Shown here: positions 14,661-22,116 of the stretch, piece by piece | How the letters are laid out: each line of letters begins with the position of its first letter | Numbering within the stretch: the stretch's first letter is position 1 | Origin: an uncultured Ellagibacter sp. | GTDB lineage: Bacteria > Actinomycetota > Coriobacteriia > Coriobacteriales > Eggerthellaceae | Direction: 5' to 3' | Assembly: GCA_934654815.1 (NCBI GenBank) | Contig: CAKUGU010000038.1 | Coordinates: 1-22,124, forward strand | Length of the DNA stretch: 22,124 bases | Translations under genes and position numbers: made by a program | Notes under the pieces: generated by a model | Database searches by the model: none | Told to the model about the DNA's origin: nothing | Seen by the model: only the letters and a program-made list of their open reading frames with translations

Positions 14661-15377
14661 CTAAGCAGCCTTGGCCGACGCAAGCTCGCCGACCGCTTCG
14701 GCCATATCGGCGATGACCTCGGTCTCCATGTGGACGAACGAGCGAATCACCTGGGAAACGCCGCGGTAAAAGCGGGTCTCGGCCACATCATCGACCGCAT
14801 CGCAAAAATCATCGATCCAGTTCAGCTGGTGATTCTCATGGAATTCGGCCGCCTTTTGCGAAAGCGCGCAAGCACGCTCGAAGTCACCGGAAAGGCATGC
14901 TGCGTTGGTGCGCTCGAGAAGCGTCGCCATGAACTCGAACTCGAACGACAGATGGTCTTCGGGCGTGTGGAGCTCCTCGTCGGGCTGGATGTGCTCGGCA
15001 CAGAAGGACTTGTACACCTCGTCGCGCGCGTCCTGCATCAAAAGCCCCATCTCGGAGGTGAACACGCTTTCGAACGGCGTCGCCGCGAACGACTCGTAGT
15101 TGCCGGCCGCGAGAAACGTGTGCGCGTAGTCGACCGCAAGCTCCTGGCGCGTGCCGGTGTTGCGGCGGCGCAGGTAGCGATCCATGTCCCCGTATCCTGC
15201 GGCAAGCCCATCGTCTCCCGCCGCGAGCGACTTCAAGTCGAGGCTCGCCAAGTGGTCGATCTGCTCTTGGGAAAGCTCCTTCCACAGAAGCTCGGCGAGC
15301 ATGCGGTAGTATGCCGCGCGCCCGGCGTTGACTTCGATGAGCTCGGTCACGCTCACCTCGGTAGCGTTGTCGTTCAT
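14661..15377 (-). CDS. TorD/DmsD-family chaperone for the molybdoenzyme
   Basis: A cytosolic chaperone that binds the Tat signal and apo-enzyme of a DMSO-reductase-family protein until cofactor insertion is complete. The 238-aa product is largely helical. It contains the family blocks DYAHTFLAAG, the central PFESVF and PEDHLSFEFEFMATLL. The start at 15375-15377 was chosen because GAGGGG lies 7 nt upstream; a longer in-frame reading from 15422 adds a basic N-terminus with no ribosome site. It is separated from the DmsC-like gene by 142 nt carrying two competing hairpins, and is followed by the NapG-like gene. Confidence 0.85.
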   Translation of the reverse strand: MNDNATEVSVTELIEVNAGRAAYYRMLAELLWKELSQEQIDHLASLDLKSLAAGDDGLAAGYGDMDRYLRRRNTGTRQELAVDYAHTFLAAGNYESFAATPFESVFTSEMGLLMQDARDEVYKSFCAEHIQPDEELHTPEDHLSFEFEFMATLLERTNAACLSGDFERACALSQKAAEFHENHQLNWIDDFCDAVDDVAETRFYRGVSQVIRSFVHMETEVIADMAEAVGELASAKAA

Positions 15378-15416
15378 GGATGTCCCCTCTCGTTTCGAAT
15401 GATGACTCTTCCGTTG

Positions 15417-15502
15417 TTTCATCCGAAGATGCGCTCTCAGGCAAGCGCCCCCTCGGATGAAAGCCCGGCCCCGCTCTGGGAAGAACAGGACCGGGAGCTT
15501 TC
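15417..15502 (-). promoter_or_regulatory. Two mutually exclusive stem-loops upstream of the TorD-like gene
   Basis: Stem 1: TTTCATCCGA (15417-15426) pairs perfectly with 15453-15462. It is topped by a symmetric 4x4 internal loop and a 5-bp GCGCT/AGCGC stem with an 8-nt loop. Stem 2: 15459-15468 pairs with 15491-15502, with a 2-nt bulge. Both need 15459-15462, so they cannot form together. No U-run follows, so processing, stability or translational control is more likely than termination. Confidence 0.5.
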
Positions 15503-15519
15503 AGATCGCCGTAAGGTCC

Positions 15520-16350
15520 CTAGATAACCGTCATGAACAGGTCGGCAACCGGAACCGTGACAAGCCACATGATGCAGCGGTACGCGATCGCGCCAACGAG
15601 AGCGCACACGCACGAGGCGGCACCGAGGGCAACGAGGCTCTGCATCTTCTTGGGAAGCAGGGCCCCCGCTGCGCACGGAACCACGCCGCCCGCGACGACC
15701 GCAAGCGCAAGCAGGGCGAACACCGCGCCGTCGGACGCGCCGGCGGAAAGCGTGTAGGCTAAAGCGCCCACCGCGGAAAGGGCACCGCCTGCAAGAAGCG
15801 CCGTGGCGTAGGGCTTCACGTCGAGCGACGTTTCGCCGGCGTCTTCGCTCTTACCGGCGACGAGACCGACCACGGTAAGGTACGCGCCCACGCCCGACGG
15901 GATCGCCGTGAGCATGTAGCCGAGCGGAAGCAGCTGGGTGTTCCAGTTCGGACGCGCGCTCATGAGGTAGGACTCGCCCGCCATGAACGACAAGAGCACG
16001 CCGAACACCGCGCCGATGACGGCGACGACCTTGCGAGCGGTCGCGCCCGCGCGGCGCTTCAGAAGCACAAGGTAGATCGCCACGCACACGATGAGGCAGC
16101 CGACGAGCACGGCCTCGGTGAAGATGCCCGAGGTGGGATGGCTCAACGCGCCCATGATGCGATCGGGATGCGACAGATGGGTCACCGATGCCAAGCCGCC
16201 CACGATGGCGATGACGAGCGACGCCACCGCGGCGGGAAACGCCGCCTTCTTCGCGCGACCGAGGAACTCGTCGGCCGCGACGCAGACGAACAGCCACGCC
16301 GCAAGGCCCGTCAGAGTCGTGAACAGAACCAACGACCATTGGATTTCCAT
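15520..16350 (-). CDS. DmsC-like membrane anchor subunit
   Basis: A quinol-binding membrane anchor that delivers electrons to the DmsB-like ferredoxin. The 276-aa product begins EIQWSLVLFTTLTGLAAW, typical of DmsC, and has about eight hydrophobic helices. Conserved features include THLSHPDRIMGAL and SGIFTEAVL after helix 2, and SARPNWNTQLLPLGY in the middle. The start at 16348-16350 was preferred over longer frames because of a GGAGG site 9 nt upstream and because upstream sequence is antisense-like and basic. It lies 4 nt after the DmsB-like stop. The 142-nt gap that follows is unusual for this operon. Confidence 0.86.
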   Translation of the reverse strand: MEIQWSLVLFTTLTGLAAWLFVCVAADEFLGRAKKAAFPAAVASLVIAIVGGLASVTHLSHPDRIMGALSHPTSGIFTEAVLVGCLIVCVAIYLVLLKRRAGATARKVVAVIGAVFGVLLSFMAGESYLMSARPNWNTQLLPLGYMLTAIPSGVGAYLTVVGLVAGKSEDAGETSLDVKPYATALLAGGALSAVGALAYTLSAGASDGAVFALLALAVVAGGVVPCAAGALLPKKMQSLVALGAASCVCALVGAIAYRCIMWLVTVPVADLFMTVI

Positions 16351-16354
16351 GCCC

Positions 16355-16990
16355 TTACGCCTCCTTCGCGAACCATGCCGGATCGGCGCTGTCGGATGCC
16401 GGCGAGAGCTCGTCGACGTCGTGCCAGGTCGCGATCTTGCTCGACAGGATGTAGCGCGTCGCCGGCTTGTTGCCGACGTCCTTGAGCGAATGCACCGAGT
16501 CGGAATCTGCCGCGGCGATCGCCTTCGACACGTCGGAATCGGGGTCGTCCAAATCGCCGTAGAAGCGAGCGGACGCGCAGCATGCGGCAACGCATGCGGG
16601 CTCTTCGCCCGCCGCGGTCAGATGCCCGCACAACGTGCACTTCTCGACGGCCTTCTCCGCCGCGTTCCACGAGCGGACGCCGTAGGGGCAGGCCATCATG
16701 CAGTACTTGCAGCCGATGCACTTCTCCTTGTCGACGAGCACCTTGCCGTCGGCGTCGCGATAGCTCGCGCCCGTCGGGCACACGTGCACGCAGGGTGCAT
16801 CCTCGCACTGCTGGCACTGGACCGGCAGCCAATACTGCTCCAAGTCGGGGAAGGTGCCGTGCGGCCCCACCTGGATGACGCGGTTCCAATATTCCCCGAG
16901 TGCTATGCCGTTCTCGTTCTTGCATGCCACTTCGCAGGCATGGCAGCCGAAGCAACGGTCGAGGTCAACAACTAGACAATAGTGACTCAT
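16355..16990 (-). CDS. DmsB-like four-cluster ferredoxin subunit
   Basis: The electron-transfer subunit of a DMSO-reductase-type complex, carried across the membrane with its catalytic partner. The 211-aa product binds four [4Fe-4S] clusters: C13/16/19/23, C59/62/67/71, C91/94/97/101 and C118/121/133/137. The motifs CIGCKYCMMACPYGVR and CTLCGH are diagnostic of the DmsB/NrfC family. It has no Tat signal, as expected for a hitchhiking subunit. Its ATG overlaps the catalytic-subunit stop by 4 nt (ATGA), and the anchor gene begins 4 nt downstream. Confidence 0.93.
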   Translation of the reverse strand: MSHYCLVVDLDRCFGCHACEVACKNENGIALGEYWNRVIQVGPHGTFPDLEQYWLPVQCQQCEDAPCVHVCPTGASYRDADGKVLVDKEKCIGCKYCMMACPYGVRSWNAAEKAVEKCTLCGHLTAAGEEPACVAACCASARFYGDLDDPDSDVSKAIAAADSDSVHSLKDVGNKPATRYILSSKIATWHDVDELSPASDSADPAWFAKEA

Positions 16991-19900
16991 GACTGGTAAA
17001 ACGCTCCTCCCGTAAAGTCAGTGGGCTCGGGCATCCAGGGCTCGAAGTCGGTCGGGTCGTACCAGACGCCTTGGGGCTTCTCGGCCTTCTCGACCTTCAC
17101 GTGGATGCCGCGCAGGGTGTAGGTGCCGAACTCGGGGTTGAAGTAGCCCGTGTTCTTGGTGAGAACGTTCATGTTCTCGGTCGTCCACGACTTGCGGCCG
17201 TCGGAGCCGTCTTCCAAGAACTCGGGGTTCCAGAAGCGCTCCATGTAGACGGACCCTTCGGCGATGCCCTTGGTCACACGCGCAACGCCGTAGATGCCGT
17301 CCTTCACAACCGACTGGCCGTTTGCGGTGAGTTCCTCGCCCGGGGCGAACTCAGACGGGCCGTCGGCGGCGTTTTTGCTCTTGGCAAGCGTCGTCTTCTT
17401 GTCCACGCCCGTGGTGATGTCGCGGAACACGTCCTTGCCGTCGGTGCGGGGCGACTTGACGTTGACCCAGTCCCCGTCCTTGATGCCGTACTTCTCGGCG
17501 TTCTCAGGGCTGATCCACAGCTCCGGCGCCGGGTACAGCTCACGCAGGTAGGGGTTGTTGCGCAGCGTGCCGTGGTGGTAGTACGGGATGCGGCCTTCGG
17601 TGAGGCGCAGCGGGTACTCGTCGCCGAAGTTCGTCTGGTCTTCGGGCTCGAAGTAGTACGGCATGGGGTTGTAGTCCACGAGCGCCGCGGGCATCTCGAA
17701 CTTCTCCTTGCCGTGACGACCGATGTAGAGCATGGTGTCGGCATATGGGCCGCACTTCTTCGGATCGTCCTTGATGTCGGAGGCGCAGGTGGAGAAGCCG
17801 GTGTAGGTGACCTTGCCGTCGTCGGCCGCAGCCGCCGCGAGGTCGCCCTTCTTGCCGCCGGCGCCGCCGCCCGCGTTCACCTTACAGTAACCGTCGTAAG
17901 TCGTGCCGCCCCAGTACTCGTCGTCGGTCGCCCATTCCTCGGGGAACACTTCCTTGGCCTGCTCCATCGTGGTGACGCTCGGGTCGCCGCCCTGGGTCGC
18001 GACCCAATCCCAGTACTCGTTGATGGTCTTCCAATACGGCGGGACCATGGGGCTGCCGATCTTGTCGGCGTCCATGCAAGCTTCCATGTTCGGGTCGTAA
18101 AGGTCAGACGTCGGGTCGGACATCGCCTCGGCGATCTTGCCCCACATCATGATCTCGTCGGCAGCCTCGAACAGGTTCGTGACCGGCTTGCGCATGAGGT
18201 TCACGTTCAGACGGTTCTGCGCGAAGGCGTTCTCCAACCACTCGCACACCGGAAACACGATGTCGGCCGCTTCGGTGGTGAAGGAGGTCGGGTACATGTA
18301 GCCGTGCACGATCAGGTCGAACTTCGGGAAGGCGTCGACCCACGACGAGGAGTTGCCGAGAGCGGCCATCTTGTTGCCGGAACGCTCGATCCAGACCTTG
18401 GGCTGGTAAGGCTCGCCCGTGAGGATGGCCGAGAGGATCGTCGGGATGTGGCTGTGCATCCAGCCGCCCAAGCCCTTGTGCTCGGCGTAGCCCAAACGTT
18501 CGAGAACCGCTTCGTCGTCCATGAAGTTGTACGTGGTCTCCCCGATGAAGCCCGAGGGGAAGATGGTGGATTCCGCGGAGGAAAGGCCCTTCGAACCCTC
18601 GCCGCCCACTTTGTTCGCAGGGCAGCCCGGATGCCACAGGTGCGCCGTCATGCAGTCGAGCGCCGCAGCGCCGATAGCCGCCTGGGCCGAGCCCGGGTAC
18701 ATATCGGTCGCCACGCCGAGGGAGATGCCGCCATGCGGGCTTGAGCAGTAGATCTCGATGGCCTCGACGATCTTTTCCTTCTGGCAGCCGGTGATCTTGG
18801 CGACGGTGTCGAGGTCGAATGCCTCGCAGCGGTCCTTGTAGGCCTGGAACGCCGTCTTGCAGGTGATCGTGGTGCCGTCCTTGAGCGTCACGTCAACCGT
18901 GCCGAACAGCTGCGGATGGTACGTGCCGTCGTTGTCGGGGCCGAGCGCGAAGGCCTTGGTGACCGCACCCTTCTCGGTGTCGAAGTAGACATAGCCCTCG
19001 TTTTCGGCAGTGACGTCGGAGAACACCTCGGAGGCGCGCAGAAGCCGGCCGTCTTTGGTGATGTCCTCGGCGACGGGCGGCAGGCTCACTTCGTCGCGCG
19101 GGTCGACGAGGAACGGCAGGTTCGTCCACTGTTCGCAGAAGTCCTCGTACCCGGGGATCTTCTCGTAAAGCTTGTTCTCGATGATGTAGTGCATCCAACC
19201 GAGCATCATCGCCATGTCGGTGCCGGGCTTGATGGGCAGCCACACGTCGGCCTTGGAGGCGTCGGCGTTGAAACGCGGGTCGACGACGACGGTCTTGCAG
19301 CCGTTCGCACGCAGCTCCGCCACACAGCGACCGGACGTCGAAGGCGAATGCCATGACGGGCCCGTGCCCCAGATGACGTACGCTTCGGTGATGCCGCCGT
19401 AGCGCGCCGGCTTGTAGAGCTCGGAGCATCCGGAGTCGGCGATCGAGGTGTCGCTCAGGCCGTTCACGAGCGGCATGGTGTAGTTACGCGGCAGATAGCA
19501 CTGCGCGCAACCGGGCTCGAAGACGTTGCCCGCGCCCCAGAAGTTGCGGAAACGCGGCGGGCTGAAGAACTGCGGGTTGCCACCGCCGCCGGTCGAGGTG
19601 AGCAGACCGTGCTTGCCGGTCTTGTCGCGCATATCGATGAGCGCCTGAGCGACGGTCTTCGCCGCCTCGTCCCAGGTGATGCGCTCCCATTTGTTGCCGG
19701 GCTTCTCGCCCACGCGCTTCATGGGGTACTTGTTGCGATTCGGGTGGTAAAGCGCCTGCACGCCGGACAGACCCTTCGGGCAGATGCGGCCCTTCGACAT
19801 CGGGTCGATGGGATCGCCCTTCAGCTTGATGACGCGCCCGTTGCGCACCGTGGCGATGACACCGCAGTTGGCGATGCATGCACGGCACGAGGTGCGGACC

Positions 19901-20034
19901 TCTTGGACGTCGTCATCGGCCCAAGCTTTGTCGCTGTGCGTCAGATTGTGCGCCGAGCCCAAGCCCAGCGCCCCAACCGCTCCGGTTACGGCTGCCGCTT
20001 TCATAAACGAGCGGCGCGACATAGTCAAAGACAC
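16987..20034 (-). CDS. Tat-exported molybdopterin oxidoreductase, DMSO-reductase family catalytic subunit
   Basis: The catalytic subunit of an anaerobic reductase; its substrate is unknown. The 1015-aa product has an exact twin-arginine motif SRRSFMK (6-12) and a signal to about residue 38. A [4Fe-4S] site follows at C50/C53/C57/C85, then molybdopterin domains, and a C-terminal dinucleotide-binding domain from about 805 (YPLRLTEGRIPYYHHGTLRN). At the expected Mo-ligand place stands GCAQCYLPR (175-183), so the ligand is probably C179 rather than the serine of true DmsA. A Gly/Ala-rich flexible stretch lies at 721-740. The GTG start is chosen because GGAGGAGG lies just upstream, while the ATG four codons later is too far. 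Candidate roles: sulphur-compound or N/S-oxide reductase, or an Eggerthellaceae catechol-dehydroxylase-like enzyme. Confidence 0.92.
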   Translation of the reverse strand: MSLTMSRRSFMKAAAVTGAVGALGLGSAHNLTHSDKAWADDDVQEVRTSCRACIANCGVIATVRNGRVIKLKGDPIDPMSKGRICPKGLSGVQALYHPNRNKYPMKRVGEKPGNKWERITWDEAAKTVAQALIDMRDKTGKHGLLTSTGGGGNPQFFSPPRFRNFWGAGNVFEPGCAQCYLPRNYTMPLVNGLSDTSIADSGCSELYKPARYGGITEAYVIWGTGPSWHSPSTSGRCVAELRANGCKTVVVDPRFNADASKADVWLPIKPGTDMAMMLGWMHYIIENKLYEKIPGYEDFCEQWTNLPFLVDPRDEVSLPPVAEDITKDGRLLRASEVFSDVTAENEGYVYFDTEKGAVTKAFALGPDNDGTYHPQLFGTVDVTLKDGTTITCKTAFQAYKDRCEAFDLDTVAKITGCQKEKIVEAIEIYCSSPHGGISLGVATDMYPGSAQAAIGAAALDCMTAHLWHPGCPANKVGGEGSKGLSSAESTIFPSGFIGETTYNFMDDEAVLERLGYAEHKGLGGWMHSHIPTILSAILTGEPYQPKVWIERSGNKMAALGNSSSWVDAFPKFDLIVHGYMYPTSFTTEAADIVFPVCEWLENAFAQNRLNVNLMRKPVTNLFEAADEIMMWGKIAEAMSDPTSDLYDPNMEACMDADKIGSPMVPPYWKTINEYWDWVATQGGDPSVTTMEQAKEVFPEEWATDDEYWGGTTYDGYCKVNAGGGAGGKKGDLAAAAADDGKVTYTGFSTCASDIKDDPKKCGPYADTMLYIGRHGKEKFEMPAALVDYNPMPYYFEPEDQTNFGDEYPLRLTEGRIPYYHHGTLRNNPYLRELYPAPELWISPENAEKYGIKDGDWVNVKSPRTDGKDVFRDITTGVDKKTTLAKSKNAADGPSEFAPGEELTANGQSVVKDGIYGVARVTKGIAEGSVYMERFWNPEFLEDGSDGRKSWTTENMNVLTKNTGYFNPEFGTYTLRGIHVKVEKAEKPQGVWYDPTDFEPWMPEPTDFTGGAFYQS

Positions 20035-20036
20035 AG

Positions 20037-20072
20037 CTTTCCTCCTCCTTCTTTCTTTCCTCTTCTTTTTTC
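20037..20072 (-). promoter_or_regulatory. 36-nt uninterrupted purine leader with the catalytic-subunit ribosome site
   Basis: The minus strand is purine-only over these 36 nt and contains GGAGGAGG about 9 nt before the GTG start at 20034. It fills most of the 58-nt gap after the 267-aa protein gene. Such an unstructured, Shine-Dalgarno-dense leader would favour very high translation of the catalytic subunit. Confidence 0.55.
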
Positions 20073-20092
20073 ACGCTTACAGATAGAGAGCG

Positions 20093-20896
20093 CTAACAGG
20101 AAGCCTTATGGGCTTCGAGCAGCGATTTGCCTGCGTCGGTCGCGACCCAGGCCCCCCTCCAAACAAGCGCTCCGGCCTTGTCGAGCTTGTCGACGTAGAA
20201 GTCGGGCGCGAGCTGGTGCGAATGTGCCACCACGTCGTGGGCGAACTCGGGGGTGGCGTTGAAATATTCTTTGATTTCCGGGAACGTGCGCGGGGTTTCG
20301 CAGAACTCGATGAGAGCCCAAAACGTATCCGCGCGGTGCGGGTCTTGCGCGAGCTGCGCTTCGAGGCGACGCTCAGGGGCCAAAAGCCCGACCGCCGCGC
20401 GTCCCGCCGCCGTGGCATCGATCCGATACGTGGCGACAAGGTCGTCCTGCTCGTCGCGAGAAAGCTCATCGAGCGTTTCGGGCGCGATAGGCTCGCCCGC
20501 CGCATCGAGCAGCGTCTCTTCGAGCCCGCCTGCGCGCACGAGCATGCCGATGAGCTCGAATGGCGTTTGGATCACATGGCTGTAAACGACCTCGTCGCTT
20601 GCTGCGATGAAGTCCTCGACTTCGGCGAATTCATGGGGCTCTTCGCAAAACACGAGCGTTTTGTAGAGAATCTCGCGAAGGGAGTTCTGCGCGCCGATGC
20701 ATGTGATCACCGCGTCGAGCGCCTCCTCGTAGGTGCGCGAATTCGACGCGCCGCACGTGCGGGCGCCCTCGCCGTTAAGAGCATTTCGCGCGCTTTGGCC
20801 GTCGCGGTTCTGCTCGACGGTCGCTCCTTTTTCCGCATACGCCTCGAAGCTTGCGGGCGCGTCGAATTTAGGGAAGCGCTTCTCGCTGAGTTTCAT
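20093..20896 (-). CDS. Unrecognised protein with two tandem winged-helix-like repeats
   Basis: I do not recognise the family. The 267-aa cytosolic protein has no signal or membrane segment. Two segments align with each other: residues about 78-172 (LVFCEEPHEFAEVEDFIAAS, then LVRAGGL and ATAAGRAAVGLL) and about 191-264 (LIEFCETPRTFPEIKEYFNATPEF, then LDKAGAL and ATDAGKSLLEAHK). Each has the helix, helix-turn, AG-L and T-AG order of a winged-helix domain. Residues 1-60 are variable and low in structure. It starts at ATG 20896 after GAGGGGG and is the first gene of the respiratory operon, 58 nt before the catalytic subunit. It could be an operon-specific regulator or a maturation factor. Confidence 0.75.
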   Translation of the reverse strand: MKLSEKRFPKFDAPASFEAYAEKGATVEQNRDGQSARNALNGEGARTCGASNSRTYEEALDAVITCIGAQNSLREILYKTLVFCEEPHEFAEVEDFIAASDEVVYSHVIQTPFELIGMLVRAGGLEETLLDAAGEPIAPETLDELSRDEQDDLVATYRIDATAAGRAAVGLLAPERRLEAQLAQDPHRADTFWALIEFCETPRTFPEIKEYFNATPEFAHDVVAHSHQLAPDFYVDKLDKAGALVWRGAWVATDAGKSLLEAHKASC

Positions 20897-20919
20897 GTGT
20901 TCGTCCCCCTCTTCTCGTC

Positions 20920-20941
20920 CTGCGGGCCCTCTTACCCGCAG
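20920..20941 (-). other. 7-bp hairpin in the leader of the 267-aa protein gene
   Basis: CTGCGGG (20920-20926) pairs with CCCGCAG (20935-20941) around an 8-nt loop, in the predicted 5' untranslated leader and upstream of the GAGGGGG ribosome site. It may stabilise the mRNA end. There is no terminator-like U-run. Confidence 0.35.
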
Positions 20942-20995
20942 ACGTCAAAGTTCATGGCGCTCACTATAGGAAGGAGGCGTTTTCCCTGCATAGAC

Positions 20996-21009
20996 AATAG
21001 TTAACTATT
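20996..21009. promoter_or_regulatory. Palindromic operator AATAGTTAACTATT
   Basis: A perfect 14-bp palindrome whose centre lies about 46 bp upstream of the predicted leftward start. That is the position at which LuxR-type and similar activators contact RNA polymerase. The binding protein is not known; the divergently encoded LuxR-type regulator is the obvious candidate. Confidence 0.5.
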
Positions 21010-21023
21010 CGTTTGGCAATCGA

Positions 21024-21040
21024 TAGTCAGTCAATGACTA
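21024..21040. promoter_or_regulatory. Dyad operator TAGTCA-N5-TGACTA
   Basis: A perfect 6-bp inverted repeat with a 5-bp spacer, centred at 21032, about 43 bp upstream of the predicted rightward start. It shares an ATAGT half-site with the neighbouring palindrome (21023-21027 GATAGT context), but the spacing differs, so the two may bind the same protein with different affinity or two different proteins. Confidence 0.45.
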
Positions 21041-21102
21041 GATAAAACGAAACCATTCGCGTTAGAATTGGCCCGTTCATGAAAAGCATGGAGGGGATGC
21101 TC

Positions 21103-22116
21103 ATGAAGCAGACGCAGCAGGCTTCGGGGAAAGCCGCGACGAACCAGCCGAATACGGGCAAAACCGCGAAGAAGCCTTCCTGGCTTTTGCGCGGAAGCAC
21201 CGCGCTTGCATCGATAGACCGCCAAGTGCCGGGACTTACCTATTTGGGACTTGGATGCTGGATCGCCTGGAACACCATCGGATTCTCGGGAGCGTTCTGG
21301 CTGCACGACACCGACACGAGCGTGCGCTCGGAAAACCTCATGATGGTCCATCTCGCCGCCTGTGTCGTGACGCTGCTTTTGTTCGCTGTGTTTTCGAAGC
21401 GGGCCTCGAAGATCGTGGCGAAAAACGCGTTCACCTATGCCGGAGCCGCTATCGCGTGCCTGGGAACGCTGCTCATCGTCATAACGCGAGAGGAGATCCT
21501 GCCCAATCAGTACCTCTTTTACGGAGGATGCATCCTCTCGGGCGCGGGCACAACGACGCTCTTCATGCGCGCGGCCGCTCTCTTCGGCACGCTCGCACCC
21601 CATCGAGCGCTCTACACGATTGCCATGAGCGAGCTCTTCTCGATCATGGTGTTCTTCGTGCTGAACGGATGCCCGAACGAAGTCGCAAGCGTATGCTTCA
21701 TCATGCTGCCGCTTTTGTCGGCGTTCTTCTTCAGTCTGCGCAGCAGAAACGTGCGAGGGGAAACCCAGGTGCTCACAAGCGAGGTCCCCATTCCCCGAAA
21801 GTTCGGCGTGCTTTTGCTATCCATCGGGCTGTGCTCGACCGCGCTTGAGCTTATCCGCTCCTACATCCTCATCGGCATGCCGCCGACGGTAAGCGTTTCA
21901 AGCACCGCCGTCGCGCAATTCGTCGAGATATTCGTCCTGGCCGGCATCGCCCTCGCCATGCTGCTCGCACGCGGCAGCCGCGACGATTTCGGAAAGCTCT
22001 ACTCGATCGCCGCAGGAGGCTTGACGCTGCTCATCGTCGTGGTGTCGATCCTAAATTTTAATCTCAAATGCACGTTTGATGCATTCAGTCTTGGAACGAG
22101 GCGCGCCGATTCGTGA
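21103..22116 (+). CDS. Membrane domain of a probable LuxR-type sensor-regulator, truncated
   Basis: The 337-aa reading has about nine hydrophobic helices (first YLGLGCWIAWNTIGFSGAFW, later FVEIFVLAGIALAMLLA and AAGGLTLLIVVVSIL) after a polar N-terminus. This resembles the MFS-like sensor half of Eggerthellaceae transcription factors that carry about twelve helices and end in a LuxR-type helix-turn-helix. That ending is absent. After VSIL, at about 22051, the base composition becomes AT-rich, all three frames close within a few codons to a few tens of codons, and the stop comes at 22114-22116. It may therefore be disrupted by an insertion, or be an assembly edge. The ATG at 21103 is chosen because GGAGGGG lies 6 nt upstream; the Met at 21079 has no such site. 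It is divergent from the respiratory operon, which it probably controls. Confidence 0.7.
   Translation: MKQTQQASGKAATNQPNTGKTAKKPSWLLRGSTALASIDRQVPGLTYLGLGCWIAWNTIGFSGAFWLHDTDTSVRSENLMMVHLAACVVTLLLFAVFSKRASKIVAKNAFTYAGAAIACLGTLLIVITREEILPNQYLFYGGCILSGAGTTTLFMRAAALFGTLAPHRALYTIAMSELFSIMVFFVLNGCPNEVASVCFIMLPLLSAFFFSLRSRNVRGETQVLTSEVPIPRKFGVLLLSIGLCSTALELIRSYILIGMPPTVSVSSTAVAQFVEIFVLAGIALAMLLARGSRDDFGKLYSIAAGGLTLLIVVVSILNFNLKCTFDAFSLGTRRADS

Larger units (their letters stand above)
20897..21102. promoter_or_regulatory. Divergent control region of the respiratory operon and its membrane regulator
   Basis: Leftward: TATAGT (complement of 20963-20968) is a good -10 with no recognisable -35, giving a predicted start near 20956. 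Rightward: TAGAAT (21063-21068) is a -10-like box with weak -35, giving a start near 21075. The operators listed separately lie between them. The region is visibly AT-richer than the genes around it. Weak -35 boxes on both sides suggest activator dependence. Confidence 0.5.

Noticed and set aside
15378..15422. Longer TorD-like start at 15422
   Set aside because: It has no ribosome site and adds a non-family basic leader. GAGGGG before 15377 decides the start.
15378..15519. Molybdenum-cofactor riboswitch before the TorD-like gene
   Set aside because: The gap has two stems but I could not match it to the known Moco RNA layout. It is kept only as an unassigned structured leader.
16351..16590. 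Longer DmsC-like start at 16590
   Set aside because: The extension is an Arg/Ser-rich shadow of the DmsB-like gene. The typical DmsC N-terminus starts at 16350.
16973..16983. Copy of TAGACAATAGT, also seen next to the operator at 20991-21001
   Set aside because: It lies within the DmsB-like coding start (YCLVV) and lacks the palindromic other half; chance is sufficient.
22060..22100. Terminator formed by AATGCA/TGCATT near 22067-22085
   Set aside because: The 6-bp stem is short and AT-rich with no T-run, and it lies inside the last codons of the truncated reading frame.
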